Positions 1 to 8,294 of a stretch of DNA of 37,216 nucleotides are shown piece by piece. This DNA is from Acidobacteriota bacterium (lineage in GTDB: Bacteria > Acidobacteriota > Terriglobia > Bryobacterales > Bryobacteraceae), in NCBI GenBank assembly GCA_016870995.1, contig VFZU01000053.1, forward strand, positions 1-37,216, written 5' to 3'. The notes beneath the pieces are model-generated. The model searched no databases. It was not told where the DNA came from and worked only from the letters and a program-made list of their open reading frames with translations. The position numbers and the translations under genes are program-made. The stretch's first letter is position 1; each line of letters opens with the position of its first letter.

Positions 1-3
1 GCC

Positions 4-43
4 GTCAAGGCGACCCTACGGGCAAGCTGCGCTTGGCCTTGAC
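4..43. repeat. GC-rich inverted repeat at the window edge
   Basis: The 8-bp arms gtcaaggc (4-11) and gccttgac (36-43) are perfect reverse complements around a 24-base spacer. The surrounding 64 bases are strongly GC-rich and carry no supported gene. The element lies just beyond the broken end of the ADOP permease fragment. It could be an intergenic repeat, the tip of a mobile element or a stem-loop. Only one copy is visible, so its repeat status is a guess. Confidence 0.3.
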
Positions 44-88
44 CGCTGCGCGCCTTGGGCAAAGCAACCTTATATCGAGGCGAAGGGC

Positions 89-469
89 TTAACTGAAGGT
101 CGAGATACTATGAATCCGCTGGACGAAGTTTGGACGTCTTGACAAGGCGGCGACGTTGGCCCCAATGCCGATCATCAGCGTCAGGAGAACTACCGTGGTA
201 AACCCGAGATCTTTGCGCAAAAGCCGTGCACCGTACGCGAGGTCTTGAGGGATCGATTCAAGAGTAGGAAAAGACCACTCGGCTCGGGTTCGCTCCCGCA
301 CGGCAGTTAAATTGCCAAAGGCGAGCCTGGCTTCGCGTGCGGCTTCTTCTGGTGGCAGACCTTGTTGTTCGAGATGGAACTGTTTGTGGGCAAAGTGAGC
401 TTCAAGTCTCTCGCTAATGTCCTGATCCAGTTGTGGGCGGCCAAAGAGGGAGAGTAGTTTTCTCCACAT
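89..469 (-). pseudogene. ADOP/MacB-type ABC permease, N-terminal fragment
   Basis: The 126-residue product starts MWRKLLSLFGRP and carries the N-terminal soluble region typical of acidobacterial ADOP (MacB/FtsX-like) permeases: a DISERLEAH segment, an EEAAREARLAFGN segment, and then the start of the first membrane helix ending GIGANVA. Family members are usually about 800 residues, with large periplasmic and FtsX domains. Here the similarity stops abruptly after GANVA, near position 150, and an unrelated tail leads to a TAA. No continuation is visible in the 88 bases to the window edge. The ATG at 467-469 was chosen because it lies 2 bases past the PadR stop and begins the family-like sequence. 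I read it as a truncated remnant that cannot form a transporter. A frameshift continuing outside the window is the alternative. Confidence 0.75.
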
Positions 470-471
470 GG

Positions 472-810
472 CTAGGCTCCGGTCAAACGCAGGACTCGCT
501 TCATACCGATCGCAACGCGGTTCCAATTGGCCCGATCTTTTTCCAACTGCTTTTTGCCGGCTGCGGTGAGGCGATAGAACTTTGCTTTGCGATTCGCTTC
601 AGAAAGCCCCCACTCAGCTTCTAGCAAACCCTTTACCTGGAGGCGATGCAGTGCAGGATAGAGCGCGCCTTCTTCCACTCGAAACAGTTTGCCCGAGATC
701 GACCAGATCGAATCCATGATGGTGTATCCGTGCGCCGGCCCCGATTGCAAGGTAGACAGAATCAGGAGATCAAGAGTGCCAGGCAGGAGTTCGCTGCGGT
801 TTTCTTCCAT
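472..810 (-). CDS. PadR family transcriptional regulator
   Basis: This 112-residue protein has the compact PadR winged-helix layout: LLPGTLDLLILSTL, then GPAHGYTI, then EEGALYPALHRL in the recognition/wing region, and a basic C-terminus with YRLTAAGKKQL. PadR proteins of this short class (PadR-s2) repress neighbouring membrane-transporter genes. In Acidobacteria they are very often cotranscribed with ADOP permeases, as here, where 2 bases separate this stop from the permease start. The start is the ATG at 808-810. A longer upstream reading frame exists, but its translation does not look like PadR. The gene is divergent from the CE15 esterase with 60 bases between them. Its permease partner is truncated, so the regulator may be orphaned. 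Confidence 0.9.
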   Translation of the reverse strand: MEENRSELLPGTLDLLILSTLQSGPAHGYTIMDSIWSISGKLFRVEEGALYPALHRLQVKGLLEAEWGLSEANRKAKFYRLTAAGKKQLEKDRANWNRVAIGMKRVLRLTGA

Positions 811-870
811 AAGTATCTCATGGGAAGAATAGGTCCGCTGGAACTTTCTGTCAAGCGATAAGATGGGGCG

Positions 871-2199
871 GTGAAATGGTTTCTGTTGTTTTCGATCAGT
901 CTTTTGGCGCAGCCAACCCGGGTGCCTGATAGGGCAGCGATGGAGGCAATTCGCGTGGCAACAGCAGAAGACCATCAGGACCTGGGGAAGCAGTTGGGAA
1001 TCGTTGCTTTGCGGCCCGGGCCGAGTGGCCGGGCGGGCGCACCGAATGAAGCCAACTACGATAAGGCTGAGGCGAATCCTTTTCCCAATTTGCCGCCACT
1101 CCTGCGGATGGAGAATGGCAAGACTGTGAAGTCAGCCAAGGATTGGTGGCAAAAGCGACGCCCTGAGATTGCAGAGTTGTTCGAGAAGGAAGTGGTCGGC
1201 AGGGTGCCCCCAAATGCACCCAGAGTGACGTGGACGGTGAGGGAGAGCGAGACGATTCAAGTGGGGGGAGTGGATGTTCTTTCTCGCAAGTTGGTGGGGA
1301 AGGCTGACAACTCGGGGTACCCGAGCATTGATGTGGAAATTCGCATGACGCTGGTGACTCCCGTAGCAGCCGCCAAGCCCGTGCCAGTGATGGTGATGTT
1401 CACATTTGGTGGGGGTAGTCCAAGCGAGGGCATGCGTCAGTTGGTTGCAGCCGGTTGGGGGTATGCCAGCTTGACGCCATCGAGCATTCAGGAAGATAAC
1501 GGCGCAGGCTTGACCAGGGGCGTGATCGGATTGACGAACCGCGGTGCCAGACGTGAGCCTGAAGACTGGGGTGCATTGCGAGCTTGGGCCTGGGGGGCAT
1601 CGAGAGCGCTTGACTATCTGGAGACGGACAAGAAGGTGGACGCAAAGCGTGTGGGTATCGAAGGCGTCTCAAGGTATGGGAAGGCGGCGTTGGTCACAAT
1701 GGCGTTCGATACACGATTTGCGGTTGTGCTGGTAGGGTCAAGCGGTGAGGGTGGCGCAAAACTTCATCGGCGCAATTTTGGCGAAGCAGTCGAAAATCTT
1801 ACCAGTTCTGGCGAGTATCACTGGATGGCCGGAAATTTTTTGAAGTTTGGGGCAGAGCAGGCGTCGTTTGGTTCGAAGAACGCTGGTGACATTCCGGTGG
1901 ATGCTCATCAGTTGATCGCTCTGTGCGCCCCGAGGCCAACATTTATCAGCTACGGCATTCCGGAAAAAGGCGATGCGAAATGGCTGGATCAGCGCGGTAG
2001 TTTCATGGCGGCTGTTGCGGCCCAACCTGCGTTCCAACTACTCGGCGCAAAGGGGATGGGCATGACTGAAATGCCGGAGGTAAACGTGAGTTTGCTCGAT
2101 GGGCAGCTTGCTTGGAGACAGCATGACGGGGGCCATACCGATGGTCCGAACTGGAAGTACTTCATCCCTTGGACGGACAGGATGACGAAACTTCGATGA
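871..2199 (+). CDS. CE15-type glucuronoyl esterase, secreted
   Basis: The 442-residue protein opens with a short signal peptide (MKWFLLFSISLLAQ) on a GTG start. The alpha/beta-hydrolase core has the carbohydrate esterase family 15 hallmarks. The nucleophile motif GVSRYGK is at residues 265-271 (Ser267; the family consensus is G-C-S-R-x-G-K, so Cys is replaced by Val). The acid is Glu293 in GSSGEGGA and the catalytic His is His422 in DGGHTDGPNW. CE15 enzymes cleave the ester between 4-O-methyl-glucuronic acid on xylan and lignin alcohols, so a role in plant-polymer breakdown in the periplasm or outside the cell is likely. The substrate is inferred from the family. The stop overlaps the next start as ATGA, so the two genes are translationally coupled. 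Confidence 0.88.
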   Translation: MKWFLLFSISLLAQPTRVPDRAAMEAIRVATAEDHQDLGKQLGIVALRPGPSGRAGAPNEANYDKAEANPFPNLPPLLRMENGKTVKSAKDWWQKRRPEIAELFEKEVVGRVPPNAPRVTWTVRESETIQVGGVDVLSRKLVGKADNSGYPSIDVEIRMTLVTPVAAAKPVPVMVMFTFGGGSPSEGMRQLVAAGWGYASLTPSSIQEDNGAGLTRGVIGLTNRGARREPEDWGALRAWAWGASRALDYLETDKKVDAKRVGIEGVSRYGKAALVTMAFDTRFAVVLVGSSGEGGAKLHRRNFGEAVENLTSSGEYHWMAGNFLKFGAEQASFGSKNAGDIPVDAHQLIALCAPRPTFISYGIPEKGDAKWLDQRGSFMAAVAAQPAFQLLGAKGMGMTEMPEVNVSLLDGQLAWRQHDGGHTDGPNWKYFIPWTDRMTKLR

Positions 2200-2705
2200 C
2201 GACAGCGTGTGTGTTGCTGCTTTCACTCGGAGCGGCGATTTGGGATTGGCGCGTCCGGCGTATCCCGAATTGGCTTTGTTTGAGCGGGCTGTTGGCAGGC
2301 TTTGTTTTGAATGACTGGCGCTTTGCGCTGGGAGGCGTTGGGCTGGCGCTGGCGATTCATCTTCCTCTTTTTGCTTTGCGAGCAACCGGCGGTGGAGACG
2401 TGAAGTTGATGGCGGCCTTGGGCGCGTTGCTTGGTGTCGATGTTTGGCTAAGAGTTTTTTTGATCAGCGCGATTCTGGGTGGGGTGATTGCGCTGGGAAT
2501 GGTTTTTTGGCGCGGCGCTTTAAGGGAAACATTCAAGAGGCTTTGGATGATTCTTCGAAGCCTCGGTCGTGGAGTTGCACCTTACCGGGAGAGGCCCGAA
2601 CTGGATGTCACCACCGGGCTGGGCAACACGTTGCCGCGTGGAGTGGTGGTGGCGATCGCCGTGGTTGTCTGGTTGGGATACAGCAAGTTTCGGACATCGT
2701 TTTAG
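2196..2705 (+). CDS. Prepilin peptidase-like A24 membrane protease
   Basis: This 169-residue, strongly hydrophobic protein has the two aspartates of the A24 (type IV prepilin leader peptidase/CpaA) family: Asp17 in the WDWRVRRIPNW segment and Asp68 in GGGDVKLM, the GxGD motif. It lacks the N-terminal methylase domain of PilD, which fits the short TadV/CpaA type that trims Flp-like pilins. The ATG at 2196 overlaps the esterase stop as ATGA, and an in-frame start 27 bases upstream is less likely. No pilin or Tad assembly genes are in the window, so its pilin partner is unknown. The coupling to a secreted esterase is unusual. Confidence 0.85.
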   Translation: MTTACVLLLSLGAAIWDWRVRRIPNWLCLSGLLAGFVLNDWRFALGGVGLALAIHLPLFALRATGGGDVKLMAALGALLGVDVWLRVFLISAILGGVIALGMVFWRGALRETFKRLWMILRSLGRGVAPYRERPELDVTTGLGNTLPRGVVVAIAVVVWLGYSKFRTSF

Positions 2706-2732
2706 ACATTGGTGTTGCATTCTAAAGAAGAC

Positions 2733-4070
2733 ATGCAGCACCGCAACGCACTGCAGACGGCGCACCGGATCGCGCTCGATTACATCGAGGGCCTCGATCA
2801 ATCTCCCGTTCTCGCCACCGCCAGTCTCAGCGAATTGAAAGGGCGATTTTCAATGCCTTTGCCGGAATCAGGTATGGATGCCGCCACTGTGATTGAAGAG
2901 CTGGCAGGCCAAGCGCAAGGTGGAGTCTTGGGTTCGTCGGGCGGGCGATTTTTTGGATGGGTAATTGGGGGCAATGTGCCGTCTTCGCTCGCGGCGGATT
3001 GGTTGACTTCAACGTGGGATCAGGCTGCGGTGATGTACGCCACAGGGCCAGCGGCGGCGGTTGTGGAGGAAGTGTGCGGGGATTGGTTGAAGCAGTTGTT
3101 GGGCTTGCCTCAGAAAGCAAGCTTTGCCTTAGTGACGGGTTGCCAGATGGCGCATGTGACTTGCTTTCTGGCGGCGCGACATCGTGTGCTGGCAAATTTG
3201 GGGTGGGATGTAGAGCGGCAGGGATTGAGCGGAGCTCCTGGAATTCAGGTGCTAGCGACGAACCTGCATCACGGCTCGATTGAGCGGGCAGTGAAGATGG
3301 TCGGCCTTGGGCTCGACAACTTGCATACGCTGCCGGCTGAAAGTCTTGTGGATGCCGTATCGGGACCGACAATCGTCGTGCTGCAGGCGGGAGACATCAA
3401 TAGTGGATTATTCGATGATTTGGAACGCTGGATCCCGCAACTGCAGGCGCGAGGGGCGTGGGTGCATATCGACGGCGCCTTCGGTTTGTGGGCTCAGGCG
3501 ACAAACCGATACAAGCATTTAGCCAAGGGGGTTGAGCTGGCCGACTCATGGGCCACCGATGGGCACAAATGGCTGAATGTGCCTTATGACTGTGGCTATG
3601 CGTTTGTGCGAGACAGCGAGGCGCATCGGGCAAGCCTGTCGCACCGGGCGAGTTATCTCTCACACGCCGATGACGCGCGGGATCAAATCGATTGGAACCC
3701 GGATTGGAGCCGGCGTGCGCGTGGGTTTTCAACTTATGCGGCGATTCGGGAGTTGGGGCGCGAGGGCATTGCCCAGATGTTAGAGCGTTGCTGCGACATG
3801 GCCCAGCTCATTGTTTCTGAGGCATCAAAGCTTGAAGGAGTTGAGGTACTTGCCGCACCGGTGTTGAACCAGGGCATGCTGGCCTTTGGCGAAGATTCCC
3901 GGACCGAAGCCGTAATTGCGCATGTTGTGGCGAGTGGTGAGGCGTTCGTTACCGGCACCACGCATGAAGGACGCCGCGCCATGCGGCTCAGCGTCTGCAA
4001 CTGGCAAACAACCCGGCGCGATGCAGAACGATGTGTCGCGGCCATTGCCGCGGCTCTCACTAGCGTGTGA
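2733..4070 (+). CDS. PLP-dependent group II amino acid decarboxylase family
   Basis: The 445-residue protein is a fold-type I pyridoxal-phosphate enzyme of the aromatic-amino-acid/glutamate decarboxylase group. Visible signatures are the HIDGAFG segment (residues 245-251, with Asp247 for the PLP ring nitrogen) and TDGHKWLNVPYD, with Lys279 as the Schiff-base lysine. The family decarboxylates L-amino acids such as Tyr, Trp, Glu or Asp, or acts as an aldehyde-forming variant. The substrate cannot be read from the sequence. I chose ATG 2733, preceded by aaagaagac. TTG 2709 and GTG 2712 also open the same frame. The gene follows the prepilin peptidase closely and overlaps the convergent phosphatase by 11 bases. 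Confidence 0.87.
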   Translation: MQHRNALQTAHRIALDYIEGLDQSPVLATASLSELKGRFSMPLPESGMDAATVIEELAGQAQGGVLGSSGGRFFGWVIGGNVPSSLAADWLTSTWDQAAVMYATGPAAAVVEEVCGDWLKQLLGLPQKASFALVTGCQMAHVTCFLAARHRVLANLGWDVERQGLSGAPGIQVLATNLHHGSIERAVKMVGLGLDNLHTLPAESLVDAVSGPTIVVLQAGDINSGLFDDLERWIPQLQARGAWVHIDGAFGLWAQATNRYKHLAKGVELADSWATDGHKWLNVPYDCGYAFVRDSEAHRASLSHRASYLSHADDARDQIDWNPDWSRRARGFSTYAAIRELGREGIAQMLERCCDMAQLIVSEASKLEGVEVLAAPVLNQGMLAFGEDSRTEAVIAHVVASGEAFVTGTTHEGRRAMRLSVCNWQTTRRDAERCVAAIAAALTSV

Positions 4071-5454
4071 TCGTGAAGTGGTCGAGCTCTTTGCCTTCAG
4101 CCGAAATCTGCTTGAAGGTGAGCGTCTTGGCAGTTGTGTCGATGACAGAAAAAGAGTGGATATTCGAAACGAAGTTGGTAGTGAATTCCTGCCAGCTTGA
4201 TTTGTCGTTGGTCTGTTCCTGGTTGTAGAGCCTTGCGCCACCGGCACCAGTGACGATGTAAATCGGTGCCTTGGGCTTGGTGTTCTTAACGCCATCGAAG
4301 GTCTTATCGAGAGTCCACTTGCCTGGGACTTGCTGATTCTTGCCGAGGACGAAGCCAGGTTCCGCCTGGAAGGTAAGCGGGTATGTGCGCTGGTAGTTGT
4401 GGACGTGTCCGGACAGGATCAGGTCGGCCTTGCCTGCCTCAAGCACATCGGCCAGCATTCGCAGGCGCTGTTCTTTGCCATGCGCCTTGGAGGAATTGAA
4501 GGGCGGGTGATGATAGGCGACGATGCGCCACTTGGCTTTGGCGGCAGCCTTCAGATCGTCGGCCACCCACTTGCGCAATTCCGCGTCCGTCCAATCGACG
4601 TAAGAGTTGGAGTCGATGACAGTCCAGTGGACGTTGCCGTAGTCGAAAGAGAAGTTCGCCATGCCGGGGAATGTCAATTTGGTGGCCTCCAGGAACTTGG
4701 CCTTCACCACGTCGTCGCCCTTGAACTTGGGTACGAATTTGTGGTCCAGCGAGAGGGTCGGCCCGTTCAGGGGTTGCGACCAATAGTGAAAATAAGCGAG
4801 CGGGTCGGGGTTGACGGCCAGATCAATATCTCCCTGGGCATCGTGATTACCAACAACACCGGTGAAAGGAGTAGAACGCAACAAGGGAGCCCCGGTCTTG
4901 AGGCTGGCTTGATCCGCGTTGTAAATGGGCCAGAAATTTGATTGATACTCGGACACGCGACCGCGGTTGTAGACGATATCGCCGGTGATGAAGATGTAGT
5001 CGGGCTTGATCAGAGAAGCCTGGTAGGCAACAGCGCGCTGATCGTCGGTGTTCACTGAACAGTCACCCCAGACAACGAAGCGAGTATTCGCGTTTGTGGC
5101 TTTGCGGGCGATCGAAGATGCCTCGATGAGCTGCTGATCACCAACAGAGACTCGGTAAGTAAATGCGGCACCGGGTTTGAGTTTTTCAAGCGATGCCGAA
5201 TAGACGCGGTGTGGCTCTGTACCCTTGAAATCGACACGGCGGACCATTTTAGGGGTTGCTTTGAGCCAGCCACCGGAGGACTTGTATTCGACCACGAAGT
5301 CGACGTCTTTGTCATGGCCGAGCCACATGAGATCGAGCGCACCCTGGGCTGCTATCGTGGGGCGATCACCGAGTTGCAGATAGGGCTTCTCAAAGAAGAA
5401 TTCGTCTTTGGCGAGCAGGGCCAGGGAGAGCGTGAGCAGGCTGAAGAATTTCAT
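4060..5454 (-). CDS. Purple acid phosphatase-like metallophosphoesterase, secreted
   Basis: The 464-residue protein has a signal peptide (MKFFSLLTLSLALLA), a fibronectin-III-like N-terminal domain (about residues 25-115) and a calcineurin-like phosphoesterase domain. The purple acid phosphatase blocks appear in order: GD at 130-131, GDIVY at 158-162, GNHD at 202-205, HH at 315-316 and GHVHNYQRT at 349-357. These residues normally hold a dinuclear Fe/metal centre that hydrolyses phosphate monoesters. Role: extracytoplasmic phosphate release, by family inference. A strong Shine-Dalgarno (aggaggt) precedes the ATG. The gene is divergent from the sulfatase with 42 bases between the starts, which may share a promoter region. 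Confidence 0.9.
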   Translation of the reverse strand: MKFFSLLTLSLALLAKDEFFFEKPYLQLGDRPTIAAQGALDLMWLGHDKDVDFVVEYKSSGGWLKATPKMVRRVDFKGTEPHRVYSASLEKLKPGAAFTYRVSVGDQQLIEASSIARKATNANTRFVVWGDCSVNTDDQRAVAYQASLIKPDYIFITGDIVYNRGRVSEYQSNFWPIYNADQASLKTGAPLLRSTPFTGVVGNHDAQGDIDLAVNPDPLAYFHYWSQPLNGPTLSLDHKFVPKFKGDDVVKAKFLEATKLTFPGMANFSFDYGNVHWTVIDSNSYVDWTDAELRKWVADDLKAAAKAKWRIVAYHHPPFNSSKAHGKEQRLRMLADVLEAGKADLILSGHVHNYQRTYPLTFQAEPGFVLGKNQQVPGKWTLDKTFDGVKNTKPKAPIYIVTGAGGARLYNQEQTNDKSSWQEFTTNFVSNIHSFSVIDTTAKTLTFKQISAEGKELDHFTITR

Positions 5455-5458
5455 GGAG

Positions 5459-5465
5459 ACCTCCT
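5459..5465 (-). promoter_or_regulatory. Strong Shine-Dalgarno of the phosphatase gene
   Basis: Read on the minus strand this is aggaggt, ending 4 bases before the ATG. It fixes the start of the purple-acid-phosphatase-like gene at 5454. Confidence 0.8.
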
Positions 5466-5496
5466 ACTATTGTGAAGGAAATAGAATAAAGGCGAG

Positions 5497-6894
5497 ATGA
5501 ACAGACGAAATTTTCTGGGTGGCATGGCAGCGCAGCTCGCCGTGAAAGACGTCCCTGTGGAGCAGCCGAATGTGATCTGGCTGTTAGCGGATCAACATCG
5601 GGCGCAGGCGATCGCCTCCAACGGAGACCCGAATGTTCGGACTCCCAATCTCGACCGTATGTCGGTGGGCGGGGTGAATTTTGAACGGGCAGTTAGCGGG
5701 TTCCCGCTGTGTTGCCCATTTCGCGGCAGCTTGTTAACGGGCAAGTACCCACATGAGTGCGTGCCGGGACATGAATATCCATTGCCGAAAGGCCAGCCGA
5801 CGATCGCGGCGCCGCTTAAAGCGGCTGGTTATGAAACGGCCTGGTTTGGCAAGTGGCACCTGGGTGGGTTTCATGAGAGAGACGGCCGGGCAGCGAAGTT
5901 CATTGTTCCAGAGGATTTGCGCGGTGGCTTTGATCAATGGGTGGCATACGAGAACAACAACAGCCAGTGGGATTGCTGGGTGCATGGCGGTAGCGGCAAG
6001 AATGCGTTTCTCGAGCGTTTGCCTGGTTACGAAACTGATGCGCTCACCGACCTTGTCATTCGCTACGTCAAGGAGAAGGCTGCTTTGCAAAAAGCAGGCA
6101 AGGGGAAACCGTTCTTTGCGTGTCTGAGTGTGCAGCCGCCGCATGACCCCTATGGCGCGCCGGAAGAATACATGTCGCGCTACAACCCGGGCAAGATCGA
6201 ATTGCGGCCGAATGTTCCGCGGGTGGCGAAAATGGAGGCAACTGCCCGGCGAGACCTTGCCGGCTATTACGCCATGATCGAGAATTGGGATGCCAATATC
6301 GGCCGCCTCAGGAAGGTTCTTGAGGAGGGCGGCATTGCGTTTCGCACGCATCTGATGGCCTTCAGCGATCACGGCGACATGCATGGCAGCCACGGAATGT
6401 TTCGCAAGATGACTGTCCATGAGGAAAGCATTCGAACGCCGATGATCGTGAGCGGCGAACAACAGGTCTACGATGGGCGCAGCGTGGGAAGGGTGAACGC
6501 GCCAATGAACCATGTCGACATTGCTCCGACCACGTTAGGCTTGTGCGGCATTCGAAAACCAGATTGGATGCGGGGTTATGACTACTCCGGCTTGAGACTG
6601 AGCAAGAGATCTCGCGACGGGCAGCCCGATAGCGCCTATTTGCAATCTGTGATTCCGACCGGACATTCCCACAGCATCAACAAGGCCTGGCGGGGATTGG
6701 TAACGCGGGACGGCTGGAAGTACGCCTGCTTTGAAAATACGAGCTGGGCCATGTTCAATCTCAACGACGACCCCTACGAGCAAATGAACCTGGCGCACAA
6801 CAACGTGTATCGCGCTGAGCGCAAAAAGCTGATCGATCGGCTGAAGCAATGGGGTGCCGATGTGGGCGACCCATTCGCAATCCCGGCGGATTAG
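5497..6894 (+). CDS. Type I sulfatase, formylglycine-dependent
   Basis: The 465-residue protein belongs to the alkaline-phosphatase-superfamily sulfatases. It shows PNVIWLLADQHR with the metal-binding Asp32, the activation motif C-x-P-x-R as CCPFRGSLLTGKYP (Cys72 would be converted to formylglycine by a separate enzyme), FGKWHLGG, and the late metal site SDHGDMHGSHG. It would hydrolyse a sulfate ester, most likely on a polysaccharide or aryl substrate. The N-terminus MNRRNFLGGMAAQ resembles a Tat signal, but the following hydrophobic stretch is very short, so export is uncertain. The gene sits head-to-head with the phosphatase. Confidence 0.9.
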   Translation: MNRRNFLGGMAAQLAVKDVPVEQPNVIWLLADQHRAQAIASNGDPNVRTPNLDRMSVGGVNFERAVSGFPLCCPFRGSLLTGKYPHECVPGHEYPLPKGQPTIAAPLKAAGYETAWFGKWHLGGFHERDGRAAKFIVPEDLRGGFDQWVAYENNNSQWDCWVHGGSGKNAFLERLPGYETDALTDLVIRYVKEKAALQKAGKGKPFFACLSVQPPHDPYGAPEEYMSRYNPGKIELRPNVPRVAKMEATARRDLAGYYAMIENWDANIGRLRKVLEEGGIAFRTHLMAFSDHGDMHGSHGMFRKMTVHEESIRTPMIVSGEQQVYDGRSVGRVNAPMNHVDIAPTTLGLCGIRKPDWMRGYDYSGLRLSKRSRDGQPDSAYLQSVIPTGHSHSINKAWRGLVTRDGWKYACFENTSWAMFNLNDDPYEQMNLAHNNVYRAERKKLIDRLKQWGADVGDPFAIPAD

Positions 6895-6932
6895 GGCGCT
6901 GGTTTGCTAAATTGGTTCTAAAGAGTTAATTC

Positions 6933-7220
6933 ATGAATATCCGGCCGTTGCACGACCACGTGCTTGTAAAGCGCCTCAGCGCACAGACGAATATGATCGG
7001 CAGTCTTTACGTGCCTGACAGTGCGCAAGAGAAGCCGCAGGAGGCCGAAGTGGTCGCCGTTGGTGCTGGCAAACAGCTGAAGGATGGCCGCCGCGTTGCT
7101 ATGGAAGTGAAGGCGGGTGATAAGATCCTGTTCGGAAAATATTCGGGATCCGAAACCAAAGTGGGCGGAGAAGAGTATTTGATCTTAAGGGAAAGTGAAA
7201 TTCTGGCGGTTCTCGGCTAG
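6933..7220 (+). CDS. groS: Co-chaperonin GroES
   Basis: This 95-residue protein has the standard GroES length and motifs: the N-terminal IRPLHDHVLVKRL, a mobile loop around residues 17-30, an EVVAVGAG strand and the C-terminal GEEYLILRESEILAVLG. It forms the heptameric lid of the GroEL chamber. No groL follows; the next gene is an OmpH-type chaperone. The genome must therefore encode groL elsewhere, and this may be one of several groS copies. No CIRCE inverted repeat was seen upstream. Confidence 0.93.
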   Translation: MNIRPLHDHVLVKRLSAQTNMIGSLYVPDSAQEKPQEAEVVAVGAGKQLKDGRRVAMEVKAGDKILFGKYSGSETKVGGEEYLILRESEILAVLG

Positions 7221-7257
7221 CGAGCACAGCGCGGATATTTAGGAGAAGTCAGTAACC

Positions 7258-7767
7258 ATGAAGACGATGATGATGCGGGTGGCCTTGGGCACCCTGATGA
7301 GTGTGGCGCTGTTTGGCCAGGCAAAGATTGCGATCTTGAATACCCAGAAGGCGCTGCTTGACACCGCCGAAATCAAGAAGGCGCAGGCGGACCTTGAGGC
7401 AAAATTCAAGCCCCGCACCGACGAATTGAAGAAGCTGGATGGGGAACTTGTAGACATCCAAAACCGTCTGAATGCTGGAGCGGGTAAGTTGACTCCTCAA
7501 GTGGAAGGCGATCTGCAGGCCCAGGGCCAGCGCAAGCAACGCGAGATGCAGCGCAAGCAGGAAGACCTGCAGGCCGAAGTGGAGCGCGACCGTCAGGAAA
7601 TTCTCCTGAAGGCGAGCCAACGCATGCAGGATGTGGTGAAGAAGCTTGCTGACGAAAAGAGTTATGACGTGGTGATTGATACGTCGAACGCAGTCCATTT
7701 CAAGGCAACTCTCGAAATCACGGCCGATGCCACTGCTGCTTACGACAAAGCTCACCCCGCAAAGTAG
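7258..7767 (+). CDS. OmpH/Skp family periplasmic chaperone
   Basis: This 169-residue protein has an N-terminal signal (MKTMMMRVALGTLMSVALFGQ) followed by KIAILNTQKALLDTAEIKKA, the conserved opening of OmpH/Skp proteins. A long charged helical middle (about residues 55-125, rich in Q, K, E and R) would form the coiled-coil tentacles, and VVIDTSNAVHF resembles the C-terminal core strand. Skp-type proteins trimerise and hold unfolded outer-membrane proteins in the periplasm. An aggaga Shine-Dalgarno lies about 10 bases before the ATG. Its usual neighbours bamA and lpxD are absent. Confidence 0.88.
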   Translation: MKTMMMRVALGTLMSVALFGQAKIAILNTQKALLDTAEIKKAQADLEAKFKPRTDELKKLDGELVDIQNRLNAGAGKLTPQVEGDLQAQGQRKQREMQRKQEDLQAEVERDRQEILLKASQRMQDVVKKLADEKSYDVVIDTSNAVHFKATLEITADATAAYDKAHPAK

Positions 7768-7770
7768 GGC

Positions 7771-8274
7771 ATGTCCTCTTATTTAGACCAATACGGAGCA
7801 GGCGAAGAACGGCGGAACAAGATCATTGTTCGCGCCGTTCTCGGCTTTTTGGGGATGGTAGTGGTGGCTTTGGGAGCCTACTACTCTCTGCGCAACGACA
7901 AGGAGCAGGGTAAGCTCAGAGGGTTTCGTGCGCTGCTTGAGAAGAAGGATTATCAGGCTGCCTATCGGCATTGGGGATGCACGCCAGAAAAGCCCTGCAA
8001 GTATTATCCTTTTGAAAAATTTTTGCGGGACTGGGGCGAGAACAGCGGCCATACCGATTTTGCCTCAATGCAGGTGGTGCGAAAGGTGACCTGCAAAGAT
8101 GGCTACGGCAATGGTTGGAAGTTTGGGAACGACACGATACATATGTGGGTGGTGCGGGAAGACCTTACCCTTAGCTACGATCCATGGCCAAACTGGCGGC
8201 AGACCTGGCTGGCCGCGATTTTTAACAACTGCAGCGGGCTAAACCGTACATTGCCTGACACACGGCCGCTCTGA
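7771..8274 (+). CDS. Small membrane-anchored protein of unknown function
   Basis: I do not recognise this 167-residue protein. After a charged N-terminus it has one clear membrane helix (about residues 21-42, ending VVVALGAYYSL). A soluble domain follows with four cysteines, including a WGCTPEKPCKYY segment, and several Trp/Tyr-rich patches. The helix position suggests a cytoplasmic N-terminus and an extracytoplasmic C-terminal domain. The cysteine pairs would suit disulfides there. It starts 3 bases after the OmpH stop, so cotranscription with the chaperone is very likely. Confidence 0.75.
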   Translation: MSSYLDQYGAGEERRNKIIVRAVLGFLGMVVVALGAYYSLRNDKEQGKLRGFRALLEKKDYQAAYRHWGCTPEKPCKYYPFEKFLRDWGENSGHTDFASMQVVRKVTCKDGYGNGWKFGNDTIHMWVVREDLTLSYDPWPNWRQTWLAAIFNNCSGLNRTLPDTRPL

Positions 8275-8294
8275 TTCGGTTACGCTTGTAGCCT

